Origin: DAOUMU01 sp034409055
Lineage (GTDB): Bacteria; Chloroflexota; Anaerolineae; 4572-78; J111
Assembly: GCA_034409055.1 (NCBI GenBank)
Contig: DAOUMU010000551.1
Coordinates: forward strand, 1-22,345
Direction of reading: 5' to 3'
DNA length: 22,345 nucleotides
Made by a program: the position numbers and the translations under genes. The notes beneath the pieces are model-generated. The model was not told where the DNA came from. It saw only the letters and a program-made list of their open reading frames with translations, and did not search any database. Below are positions 1 to 5,847 of the stretch, in pieces (the stretch's first letter is position 1; the number at the start of each line of letters is the position of its first letter).

Positions 1-122
1 TACCTACCATGTCATTCTGAACGAGCGCAGCGAGTGAAGAATCTCCTATTTCGCCTTGAATTTGTCTTCGTTGCCGGAGATTCCTCGTCGCTGCGCTCCT
101 CGGAATGACATGAGGGTAGGCA
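1..122. repeat. Imperfect long inverted repeat (palindromic intergenic element)
   Basis: The left arm (about 1-46) and right arm (about 76-122) are near-complementary over roughly 45 bases. They share the core GTCATTC...GCGCAGCGA...GAATCTCC and enclose a loop of about 30 bases. No ORF is inside. Elements carrying this kind of core are common between genes in Chloroflexota and some other environmental bacteria; that is family knowledge, not shown here. The left end may extend beyond the window. Confidence 0.75.
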
Positions 123-144
123 GTTACGATTTTTGTATTGACAT

Positions 145-225
145 TTATAACCACTAAAAAACATTTGACAGGTTATAAAAGTTGTGCTATAATATAACCA
201 CCTTAGATATTATAGACGGTTATAA
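145..225 (+). promoter_or_regulatory. Sigma-70 promoter inside a double inverted-repeat operator
   Basis: TTGACA at 165-170 and TATAAT at 188-193 are separated by exactly 17 bases, a full consensus promoter. Around it lie four 7-base half-sites: TATAACC at 146-152 and 193-199, GGTTATA at 171-177 and 218-224. They form two modules TATAACC-N18-GGTTATA exactly 47 bases apart. The inner pair flanks the spacer and touches the -10 box, and the last half-site lies in the leader. This suggests repression or looping by a dimeric regulator. The AraC-family gene in the operon is the obvious candidate, by inference only. A further TTGACA at 138-143 has no partner -10. Confidence 0.8.
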
Positions 226-250
226 ATAAAAAATCAAGGAGAAAGACTCG

Positions 251-922
251 ATGGAACGATACAGTTCTCAATCCTGGCCAAAGAGTGAAACACAGAGGCT
301 AAAATTATTTATCAGAAACCTGGGTATAGATTTAGTCGGCATTGCTGATTTAGAACGGCTGGCCGGCATACCCGTTGGTATACCCCTTGATTTAACAAAT
401 TTATTGGAAAAGTATCGGTACGCAGTCGTGCTAGGGGCGCAGTTAGGTAAGGTGAGAAACAAGGCTTCGGGAGTCGAGGTTTCGCTATTTCTGCAGAAAG
501 CTGCATTGGCTGTGAACTATTATTTGGAAGAAAAAGGGTATCGCACCTTAACGATCCACCCCGAAGATGAATTTGATCTAATTAAACGTGTCGGCTTGAT
601 GTCCTTAAAGGTGTTGGCCAAAGGTGCCGGACTCGGTTGGCAGGGACGTTCTTTGCTGATCGTCTCACCTGACTATGGGCCAATCCATCGTTTGATCGCT
701 GTTCTGACGGATATGCCTTTGCAGGCGGACACACCTATCTCGAACCAGTGCGGTGATTGTTCCCTATGTGTCGACCGGTGCCCCCAAGACGCCTTAACTT
801 TGATCTCTTTTGAAGATCATCCTTTACATCGAGCGGAGGTGTTAAATATTGAGGCCTGCCACGGTGATGATAGCTGTAAGGTATGCCTCGTGGTATGCCC
901 TTGGGCCAGATCACATCTGTAA
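251..922 (+). CDS. QueG-like protein with two 4Fe-4S clusters (short form)
   Basis: A 223-residue cytosolic protein. The C-terminal third has two ferredoxin-type cluster motifs: C167-x2-C170-x2-C173-x3-C177-P, then C203-x5-C209-x2-C212-x3-C216-P. The middle segment around residues 124-140 (a GAGLGW-x-GR stretch) resembles the catalytic region of epoxyqueuosine reductase QueG and related reductases. QueG is normally well over 300 residues with a C-terminal helical domain; this protein ends right after the second cluster, so tRNA modification is not a safe assumption. It is first in an operon with two small proteins, an AraC regulator and AzlCD, 58 bases downstream of the -10 box. AAGGAG at 236-241 supports the ATG. 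A redox or electron-transfer role is likely; the substrate is unknown. Confidence 0.75.
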   Translation: MERYSSQSWPKSETQRLKLFIRNLGIDLVGIADLERLAGIPVGIPLDLTNLLEKYRYAVVLGAQLGKVRNKASGVEVSLFLQKAALAVNYYLEEKGYRTLTIHPEDEFDLIKRVGLMSLKVLAKGAGLGWQGRSLLIVSPDYGPIHRLIAVLTDMPLQADTPISNQCGDCSLCVDRCPQDALTLISFEDHPLHRAEVLNIEACHGDDSCKVCLVVCPWARSHL

Positions 923-935
923 CCAGGAGGTTATA

Positions 936-1184
936 ATGATTAACTGGAATGACATTGAGATAGCCCAAGAGATTGCTCAGGAACGATATCAAATAATCGT
1001 GCAGGCTCGACAAATGAAGAAGAGAGACCCCAGAAATGATATAGGATTTTATGTCAGCCTACTAAATTGGTTAGGCGATCAATTGGTGACCTGGGGCCGT
1101 TATTTGCAACTACGTTATCACGTTGTTGATCAGGGTGCTACAGGTGAGTTACATCAAAAAAGTTGCAGTTTCCATATTCGGTGA
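936..1184 (+). CDS. Small conserved-motif protein A (unknown function)
   Basis: An 82-residue protein of unknown function. The start is the ATG at 936, preceded by CAGGAGG at 924-930; an upstream in-frame ATG at 849 lies inside the Fe-S gene and lacks a ribosome site. The N-terminal half (residues 8-32) is charged and helical in appearance. Residues 45-58 carry W-L-G-x-Q-L-V-x-W-G-x-x-L-Q, which recurs almost unchanged in the next gene product, so the two look like diverged paralogues. There is no signal peptide; the W/L-rich segment could be an amphipathic membrane-contacting helix. It sits 13 bases after the Fe-S gene, and its stop codon overlaps the ribosome site of the next gene, which implies translational coupling. 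Confidence 0.7.
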   Translation: MINWNDIEIAQEIAQERYQIIVQARQMKKRDPRNDIGFYVSLLNWLGDQLVTWGRYLQLRYHVVDQGATGELHQKSCSFHIR

Positions 1185-1196
1185 GGAGGTTCTATC

Positions 1197-1451
1197 ATGT
1201 TACCAGCTCATGTAGAGTTTGTTGTTTACGAGCGACGGAAAGATTTATTGGCAGAAGCAGAGCGAGTACGGCTGATTAAATCGTTGCCGCGCCAGCCGTT
1301 CAGTCGGTCAGGCAGATGGCGGCATATTACTATCTGGATTGGAGGTCAGATGGTAAAATGGGGCTTAAAGCTGCAAGGTCAAAGTTTAACTTTACAGGAG
1401 ACAGACAATGTCCACGCCCCCCAGTATTGTGCTAAAAAGTTATGCTGCTAA
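1197..1451 (+). CDS. Small conserved-motif protein B (unknown function)
   Basis: An 84-residue basic protein of unknown function. GAGGAGG at 1182-1188 precedes the ATG. Residues 47-60 carry W-I-G-x-Q-M-V-x-W-G-x-x-L-Q, aligning with residues 45-58 of the preceding small protein. The N-terminal part (YERRKDLLAEAERVR) also resembles the helical N-terminus of that protein. The C-terminus is cysteine-bearing (three Cys in the last eight residues). The last 44 bases overlap the start of the AraC gene in another frame, so the extreme C-terminus may be under dual constraint. No known family was recognised; a tandem duplication of the preceding gene is the simplest origin. Confidence 0.65.
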   Translation: MLPAHVEFVVYERRKDLLAEAERVRLIKSLPRQPFSRSGRWRHITIWIGGQMVKWGLKLQGQSLTLQETDNVHAPQYCAKKLCC

Positions 1452-2310
1452 AACCACCCCCCCCTCCGAACAGACGAAGTTTTGGCAGGCTCAAGATATC
1501 GGCCAGGTTGAACTACTGCGGGCCACTTATATCACCCATTCTTTTTCCCGGCATGTCCACGAGGGCTTTGCTATCGGTATTATCGAGGCGGGGGCAGAAG
1601 CTTTTTACTATCGAGGCGCAAACCATGTGGCCCCTGCTGGAAGCATCGTCCTGATCAATCCAGATGAGGTCCATACGGGATACGCTGTTGAAGAAACCGG
1701 ATGGACTTACTGCATGTTATATCCCGAGGCCAGCCTGCTTCAGCAGGCGGCCTCTGAAGCAGCCGGGCGACCACGAGGTATTCCCTATTTCCCAAATCCT
1801 GTGATCAAAGACGAATACATGACCAGACTTATTCGTGATCTCCATTTTACCTTAGAAAAATCAACCGCTTTTCTTGAGCGACAATCAAGATTTTTAGCCA
1901 CACTGGCCCAGCTCATCCTGCGACATGCGGACGATCACCCTGTGTTGTCGCCGGCAACCGCTGCGCACAAAGCGGTACAGCGAGCGCAAGCTTACTTAGA
2001 AGCTCATTACATGGATAATATCACTTTAGAACAACTGGCTCAGATTGCCGAGTTGAGCCCGTTCCATCTGACCCGTATTTATCGTAAGGCTATCGGCCTC
2101 CCCCCCCACGCTTATCTGACCCAGGTACGTATCAGGCACGCTAAAAATCTCCTGTCACTCGGCTTACCCATCGCTCAGGTGGCCTTTGAAACCGGTTTCG
2201 CAGACCAAAGCCATCTCACCCGGCATTTCAAACGTATCGTTGGCGTACCCCCGGGTCAATATCTTCTCAGTAGCAAGAACGTTCAAGACAGATTGGCTTG
2301 GGACTGTTAA
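1408..2310 (+). CDS. AraC-family transcriptional regulator
   Basis: A 300-residue regulator. Residues about 30-110 form a cupin-type sensor domain (H49, H51 and a proline/glycine-rich barrel pattern ending near the INPDEVHTG segment). Residues about 190-286 are the AraC DNA-binding domain with two helix-turn-helix motifs, near 206-227 (LEQLAQIAELSPFHLTRIY) and 254-277 (IAQVAFETGFADQSHLTRHF). This architecture is typical of AraC proteins encoded beside azlCD. AGGAG at 1396-1400 supports the ATG. It overlaps the small gene upstream by 44 bases and precedes azlC by 11. Control of this operon through the half-site array at 145-225 is inferred. The effector may be an amino acid, but nothing in the sequence proves it. 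Confidence 0.92.
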   Translation: MSTPPSIVLKSYAAKTTPPSEQTKFWQAQDIGQVELLRATYITHSFSRHVHEGFAIGIIEAGAEAFYYRGANHVAPAGSIVLINPDEVHTGYAVEETGWTYCMLYPEASLLQQAASEAAGRPRGIPYFPNPVIKDEYMTRLIRDLHFTLEKSTAFLERQSRFLATLAQLILRHADDHPVLSPATAAHKAVQRAQAYLEAHYMDNITLEQLAQIAELSPFHLTRIYRKAIGLPPHAYLTQVRIRHAKNLLSLGLPIAQVAFETGFADQSHLTRHFKRIVGVPPGQYLLSSKNVQDRLAWDC

Positions 2311-2321
2311 AATAAGGCATT

Positions 2322-3062
2322 ATGACCCAAGCTATTGTTCGACCGAAAGAAGTTGTTGTCTCCTCACCCCGTACCGAGTTTTGGGCCGGGGGCCGGGATA
2401 CCATTCCCCTGATTATTGGGGCCATTCCCTTTGGGCTAATTTTTGGCACGTTGGCTACGGCCAGTGGTCTCTCTTTTGCCGCTACCATGGCCATGTCAGC
2501 CTTCGTGTTTGCCGGATCGGCCCAATTTATTGCCGTGGGCTTGATGGCGTCGGGGACCGGCTGGCCGTTAATTGTGTTGACCACCTTTGTGGTCAATCTG
2601 CGCCATGCTCTCTACTCGGCTACCCTGGCCCCCTATGTCACCCGGTTGCCGCAGCGATGGCAGATTCCGATGGCTTTTGGTCTGACCGACGAAACTTTTG
2701 CCGTGGTGGTCAATCGCTACAATGAAACCGATGACTCAGCCCATACACGCTGGTATTATCTGGGTTCAATGGTGTTTATGTACACCAATTGGCAGATTTG
2801 TACCTTCTTGGGATTAACCGTGGGCCAGCTTATCCCCGATGCTGCTGCCTGGGGCTTGGATTTTGCCATGCCGGTCACCTTCATCGGCATGATCATCCCC
2901 TATCTCAAAAACAGGCCGATGGTGGCGACGGTGATTGTCGCCGGCCTTGTGGCTTTAGTGGCTTACCCCATGCCCCACAAGCTAGGGTTGATGGTGGCTG
3001 CCTTGGCCGGCATTGGGGCAGGGTTGGTGGTTGAGGTTATTTCAACTCGGAAGAAAGACTAA
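2322..3062 (+). CDS. azlC: AzlC family branched-chain amino acid exporter, large subunit
   Basis: A 246-residue inner-membrane protein with several hydrophobic segments. The conserved AzlC regions are present: a PFGLIFG stretch near residue 36, the FAGSAQF segment near 63, and NLRHALYSA near 91. AzlC with AzlD forms a transporter that exports branched-chain amino acids or their toxic analogues in Bacillus and relatives (family knowledge). The length is normal for the family. ATAAGG lies just before the ATG. The gene follows the AraC regulator by 11 bases and precedes azlD by 2. The exact substrate in this organism is not determined by sequence. Confidence 0.93.
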   Translation: MTQAIVRPKEVVVSSPRTEFWAGGRDTIPLIIGAIPFGLIFGTLATASGLSFAATMAMSAFVFAGSAQFIAVGLMASGTGWPLIVLTTFVVNLRHALYSATLAPYVTRLPQRWQIPMAFGLTDETFAVVVNRYNETDDSAHTRWYYLGSMVFMYTNWQICTFLGLTVGQLIPDAAAWGLDFAMPVTFIGMIIPYLKNRPMVATVIVAGLVALVAYPMPHKLGLMVAALAGIGAGLVVEVISTRKKD

Positions 3063-3064
3063 CT

Positions 3065-3397
3065 ATGAATGAAATTTACCTGATCGGCGGTATGGCCCTG
3101 GTCACTTTTGCCATTCGCTACTCCATGTTTGCCGTAGCCGGACGAATGGAGTTTCCGGCCTGGTTGGTCAGCGCCTTACGTTACGTGCCACCGGCTGTAT
3201 TGACCGCTATTACCGTGCCGGCTGTGCTCATCCCGACCGGCGAGGTAATTAACTTCAGTTTCACCAATTCTTATCTGGTTGGCGGGCTGACTGCCTTTGC
3301 TGTAGGCTGGTTTAGTAAAAATCTATTACTGACTATTTTGCTGGGGATGCTTGCTTTTTGGGGCTGGCAGTGGATTCTGACGACCTGGTTGATTTGA
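3065..3397 (+). CDS. azlD: AzlD family branched-chain amino acid exporter, small subunit
   Basis: A 110-residue hydrophobic protein with about four membrane segments. The conserved AzlD pattern is seen: an N-terminal LIGGMALVTFAIRYS, then LRYVPPAVLTAITVP near residues 39-53. It is the small partner of AzlC and follows it by 2 bases, so the two are translationally coupled. It is the last gene of the operon; a possible hairpin terminator lies about 80 bases downstream. Confidence 0.93.
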   Translation: MNEIYLIGGMALVTFAIRYSMFAVAGRMEFPAWLVSALRYVPPAVLTAITVPAVLIPTGEVINFSFTNSYLVGGLTAFAVGWFSKNLLLTILLGMLAFWGWQWILTTWLI

Positions 3398-3478
3398 AAT
3401 AGTATGATACGAGTTGACTTTTCCCCTCTTGGGGTAGTATCCTGGCGATTATACATCATCTGATGATTATTTCATAGG

Positions 3479-3509
3479 GGCGCGAGCTTGAGACGGCGTG
3501 CCTCTTTTT
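3479..3509 (+). terminator. Candidate rho-independent terminator of the azl operon
   Basis: GGCGCG (3479-3484) pairs with CGTGCC (3497-3502), including one G-U pair, around a 12-base loop and is followed by TCTTTTT. The stem is short, so this is a modest call. Confidence 0.35.
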
Positions 3510-3660
3510 GCTTTGCAGCAACAGGAGTGCTTATTGTGACCCAATGAAAAATATTTTGGTTTTGGTTACCTCTCAGCAAGCTGGGTCTTGATGACCCTGG
3601 AAGGCCCCATTTTCAGGCCCAATTGCAATTAATGCCGAAGCCGGTGGTGGTTTAGAGAGG

Positions 3661-3692
3661 AAAGAAAAAAGCCAGGTCAACCCTGGCTTTTA
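3661..3692 (-). terminator. Rho-independent terminator of the response-regulator gene
   Basis: GCCAGG (3671-3676) and CCTGGC (3682-3687) form a stem with a 5-base loop, extended by flanking A/T pairs. Read on the - strand it is followed by a T-rich run (complement of 3661-3670). It lies about 20 bases past the stop of the response regulator. The flanking T/A runs could make it bidirectional. Confidence 0.85.
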
Positions 3693-3708
3693 ACTTTTAG
3701 GCAAGTAT

Positions 3709-4080
3709 TCATAAAAAACTCTGCACAGAGCGGATCAACCGTTCCATATCAAAGGGTTTAGTAATATAATCATCAACCGGAGGTAACCCTTTAATAATAT
3801 AACCATCCCGATCGGGCACCCTGGCGGTAATGATAATCACCGGAATATTGGCCAGGTTCTCATCACTTTTCATTTCCCGATAGACGTCCCAGCCATTAAT
3901 ATCAGGCATCATTAAATCAAGCAGCACCACATCCGGTTTGCGCTCCCGCATCATGTCCAGACCCTGTTGGCCAGATGTTGCGCCGGCGACGTTGCACCCC
4001 GATAATTTTAGGGCTTGGCGTACCAAATCAAGCACGGGTCGTTCATCTTCGATGTAAAGGATGTAAGGTTCGTTTACCAT
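3709..4080 (-). CDS. Stand-alone response regulator receiver protein
   Basis: A 123-residue protein made of one CheY-type receiver domain and no output domain. The acidic pair E11-D12, phospho-acceptor D55 (LLDLMMP), T85 and K108 (TKPF) are all present, so phosphorylation should work. Such single-domain regulators pass phosphate to, or act through, other proteins. No histidine kinase is in the window, so its partner is encoded elsewhere. It has a private promoter (4117-4145) and a strong terminator, making it a single-gene unit. The ribosome site upstream of the ATG is weak. Confidence 0.93.
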   Translation of the reverse strand: MVNEPYILYIEDERPVLDLVRQALKLSGCNVAGATSGQQGLDMMRERKPDVVLLDLMMPDINGWDVYREMKSDENLANIPVIIITARVPDRDGYIIKGLPPVDDYITKPFDMERLIRSVQSFL

Positions 4081-4116
4081 GTTAATGCCCTGGCTGTACT
4101 ATTCTTGGTAGCATCT

Positions 4117-4145
4117 ATTTTAGCGTAGGTACTTTTGGATGTCAA
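4117..4145 (-). promoter_or_regulatory. Sigma-70 promoter of the response-regulator gene
   Basis: Read on the - strand: TTGACA (4145-4140), a 17-base spacer, and TAAAAT (4122-4117). The predicted transcript starts near 4110, giving a leader of about 30 bases before the ATG at 4080. Confidence 0.75.
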
Positions 4146-4238
4146 TAAACTTTTGGGAGAAATGAGATTAGGTGGCTCAGTGTGTACCACAACGACGTTG
4201 ATTTTTCGGGCTTGATAAAGGGTGTAACCAAAAGTTAT

Positions 4239-4268
4239 TTGCCAAATTAAAACGGCCTGGAGTACAAT
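4239..4268 (+). promoter_or_regulatory. Candidate promoter of the BMP transporter operon
   Basis: TTGCCA (4239-4244) and TACAAT (4263-4268) with an 18-base spacer. This would give a leader of about 160 bases before the lipoprotein gene. It is the best pair seen upstream of 4436, but not perfect. Confidence 0.45.
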
Positions 4269-4374
4269 CTTGAGCAACATAAAAATTGGGTCTGGAGAAT
4301 AATTCTGAAGGGGGGTGGTGCCAAAAGGTCAAAGTGAGGTGATCAAGCAAGGTACAAGTTTAGTTGGTAAGCCT

Positions 4375-4390
4375 GCACCAATTTTGGTGC
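4375..4390. promoter_or_regulatory. Palindrome upstream of the BMP lipoprotein gene
   Basis: GCACCA-ATTT-TGGTGC is a perfect 6-base inverted repeat about 45 bases before the start codon, inside the predicted leader. It could be an operator or an RNA hairpin. It recalls the NtrC site, but the spacer is one base longer than the usual form, so no regulator is assigned. Confidence 0.45.
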
Positions 4391-4435
4391 GTTTAAATTA
4401 ATTTTGATTTTAGATTGTACAAGGAGGATGGAGTG

Positions 4436-5551
4436 ATGTTAAAAAAAGTGGCAATCCTGTTGATGGCCATGATGGTATTAAGCCTGCTTTCAGCTTGTGG
4501 CGCAGCCGCCACCCCCGAAACGGTCACTGTTGTTGAGACTGTCGTCGTTGAGAAAGAGGTTGAAAAAGTAGTCACGGTTGAGGTGGAGGTGCCGGCCGAG
4601 GCAGCCATGGAGGAAAAGGGTCCATTGGCTGTTTTTGGAGCCTACGCCACGGCTATTGAGGAGCCATGGGATGGCGTCATTCACTCCGCACTGAACAAAG
4701 CTCAGGATGAAGGCAAGATTGTTTACACCTACACCGACGATATTGGCTATGCCGGTGATATGGAGCGCGTTTTACGCGAAGTGGCCGAGGAGAGCCGGCC
4801 GGATATTATCTTTGGCGATGCCTTTGGCAACGAAGAGGCGGTACGCCGCGTGGCGGCCGACTATCCCGAAATCGCCTTTGTTTTCGGTTCCGGCGGTGGC
4901 CCGGCCGAACCCAACTTTTCCGTATTTGACAACTGGATTCACGAGCCAGCCTATCTGAGCGGTATGCTGGCCGGGGGCCTGACCAAGAGCAATGTACTGG
5001 GAGTGGTTGGTGGGCTGCCCGTCCCCGAAGTGAATCGCATTGTTAATGCCTTTATTGCCGGAGCCGAATCGGTGAACCCGGATGTGGATGTCAAAACAAC
5101 TTTCATCAATAGCTGGTTCGATCCGGCTGCGGCTAAAGAGGCAGCCCTGGCTCAGATTGACGCCGGAGCGGACGTGCTCTTTGCCGAGCGTTTTGGGGTG
5201 ATTGAAGCCGCCGCCGAAAACGGCCTGTACTCATTTGGCAACATGAGCGACCAAACCGAGCTGGCCCCCGAAAGCGTGGTCAGCGGCCCGGTCTGGAATA
5301 TGGAACCGACGGTTGAGTACATTATTAACCAGGTGGCCGGTGGTACCTACACGGCTCAAGACCTGAAAGACTTTAGTATGGTGGCCAAAGGTGGGGCCAG
5401 CCTGGCCCCCATTAATGAAAATGTGACCGGTGGCATCCCCGCTGAGTTGATTGAGCAGGTTAAGGCTAAAGAGCAGGAGATCATCAGTGGCCTGTTCCGG
5501 GTGGACATTGACGAAGCTCAACCCCCAGCCTCTTCCAAAGCAGCGAAATAA
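4436..5551 (+). CDS. BMP-family ABC transporter substrate-binding lipoprotein
   Basis: A 371-residue exported lipoprotein. Residues 1-22 form a lipoprotein signal ending in the lipobox LSAC. A Val/Glu-rich linker of about 30 residues follows, a pattern often seen in Chloroflexota binding proteins. The rest matches the BMP (basic membrane protein/PnrA-like) domain: the start of the fold (LAVFGAYATAIEEPWDGVIH), a DIIFGDAFGNEEAV segment, FVFGSGGG, and the LSGMLAGGLTKSNVLGVVGG segment. Family members bind nucleosides, nucleobases or related ligands. The start is ATG 4436, set by AAGGAGG at 4421-4426; an upstream in-frame ATG at 4415 lacks a ribosome site. The ATPase, two permeases and a cytosine deaminase follow and support a pyrimidine ligand, by inference. 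Confidence 0.92.
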   Translation: MLKKVAILLMAMMVLSLLSACGAAATPETVTVVETVVVEKEVEKVVTVEVEVPAEAAMEEKGPLAVFGAYATAIEEPWDGVIHSALNKAQDEGKIVYTYTDDIGYAGDMERVLREVAEESRPDIIFGDAFGNEEAVRRVAADYPEIAFVFGSGGGPAEPNFSVFDNWIHEPAYLSGMLAGGLTKSNVLGVVGGLPVPEVNRIVNAFIAGAESVNPDVDVKTTFINSWFDPAAAKEAALAQIDAGADVLFAERFGVIEAAAENGLYSFGNMSDQTELAPESVVSGPVWNMEPTVEYIINQVAGGTYTAQDLKDFSMVAKGGASLAPINENVTGGIPAELIEQVKAKEQEIISGLFRVDIDEAQPPASSKAAK

Positions 5552-5632
5552 ATAACGACCGCCAAGCGGGAGAAAGAAGTAGGGAAGCAGGGGAGTGGTA
5601 TCTCTTCTGCCCCTCTGCTCCTCTATTACCCT

Positions 5633-5776
5633 CTAGCAGTCTGTCGGAAAAGTCATGCCAGACCTCGGAGGTTTTTAGAGCTAATTTCACTGGCAAATCA
5701 ACCGGATAATCGAGGCAAATTTGCTTCCAAGGGTCTTGTCAGAAACCTCCGGGGTCTCTCTCCGACAAGCTGCTAG
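5633..5776. repeat. Long palindromic repeat inside the transporter operon
   Basis: Outer arms CTAGCAG (5633-5639) and CTGCTAG (5770-5776) extend inward to 16 bases with two mismatches (GTCGGA/TCCGAC). A second pair, AGACCTCGGAGGTTT near 5661 and AAACCTCCGGGGTCT near 5742, has one mismatch. No ORF is present. It resembles a non-coding miniature element; no terminal direct repeat was confirmed. Confidence 0.75.
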
Positions 5777-5791
5777 CGTGGTGGTCACTTT

Positions 5792-5843
5792 GACGAAGGA
5801 CGAACGACAAACGACGAAGGACGAATGACAATGACGAAGGATT
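5792..5843 (+). repeat. GACGAAGGACGAA short tandem repeat
   Basis: Two full units start at 5792 and 5813 (21 and 20 bases) and a partial one at 5833. They share GACGAAGGACGAAYGACAA. GAAGG of the last unit (5836-5840) sits 7 bases before GTG 5848 and is the only plausible ribosome site of the ATPase gene. Confidence 0.85.
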
Positions 5844-5847
5844 GCCC

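Larger units (their letters stand above)
3398..3708. other. Intergenic stretch between azlD and the response regulator
   Basis: No credible gene was seen here. It contains a CCCC-TCTT-GGGG hairpin (3423-3434), a short perfect palindrome ATCATC-T-GATGAT (3455-3467), a candidate azlD-side terminator and the response-regulator terminator. A weak TTGACT/TAGTAT pair at 3414-3440 has only a 15-base spacer and is not called as a promoter. Confidence 0.5.

Noticed and set aside
138..143. Second TTGACA as a separate promoter
   Set aside because: No acceptable -10 box 16-18 bases downstream.
849..935. Upstream ATG extension of small protein A
   Set aside because: It lies within the Fe-S gene and lacks a ribosome site; ATG 936 has a strong SD.
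4074..4280. 68-residue - strand ORF upstream of the response regulator
   Set aside because: It spans the clear promoter at 4117-4145, has no SD and no recognisable protein features.
4374..4391. NtrC binding site
   Set aside because: The half-sites look right but the spacer is one base longer than the usual form, and no sigma-54 type promoter is visible downstream.
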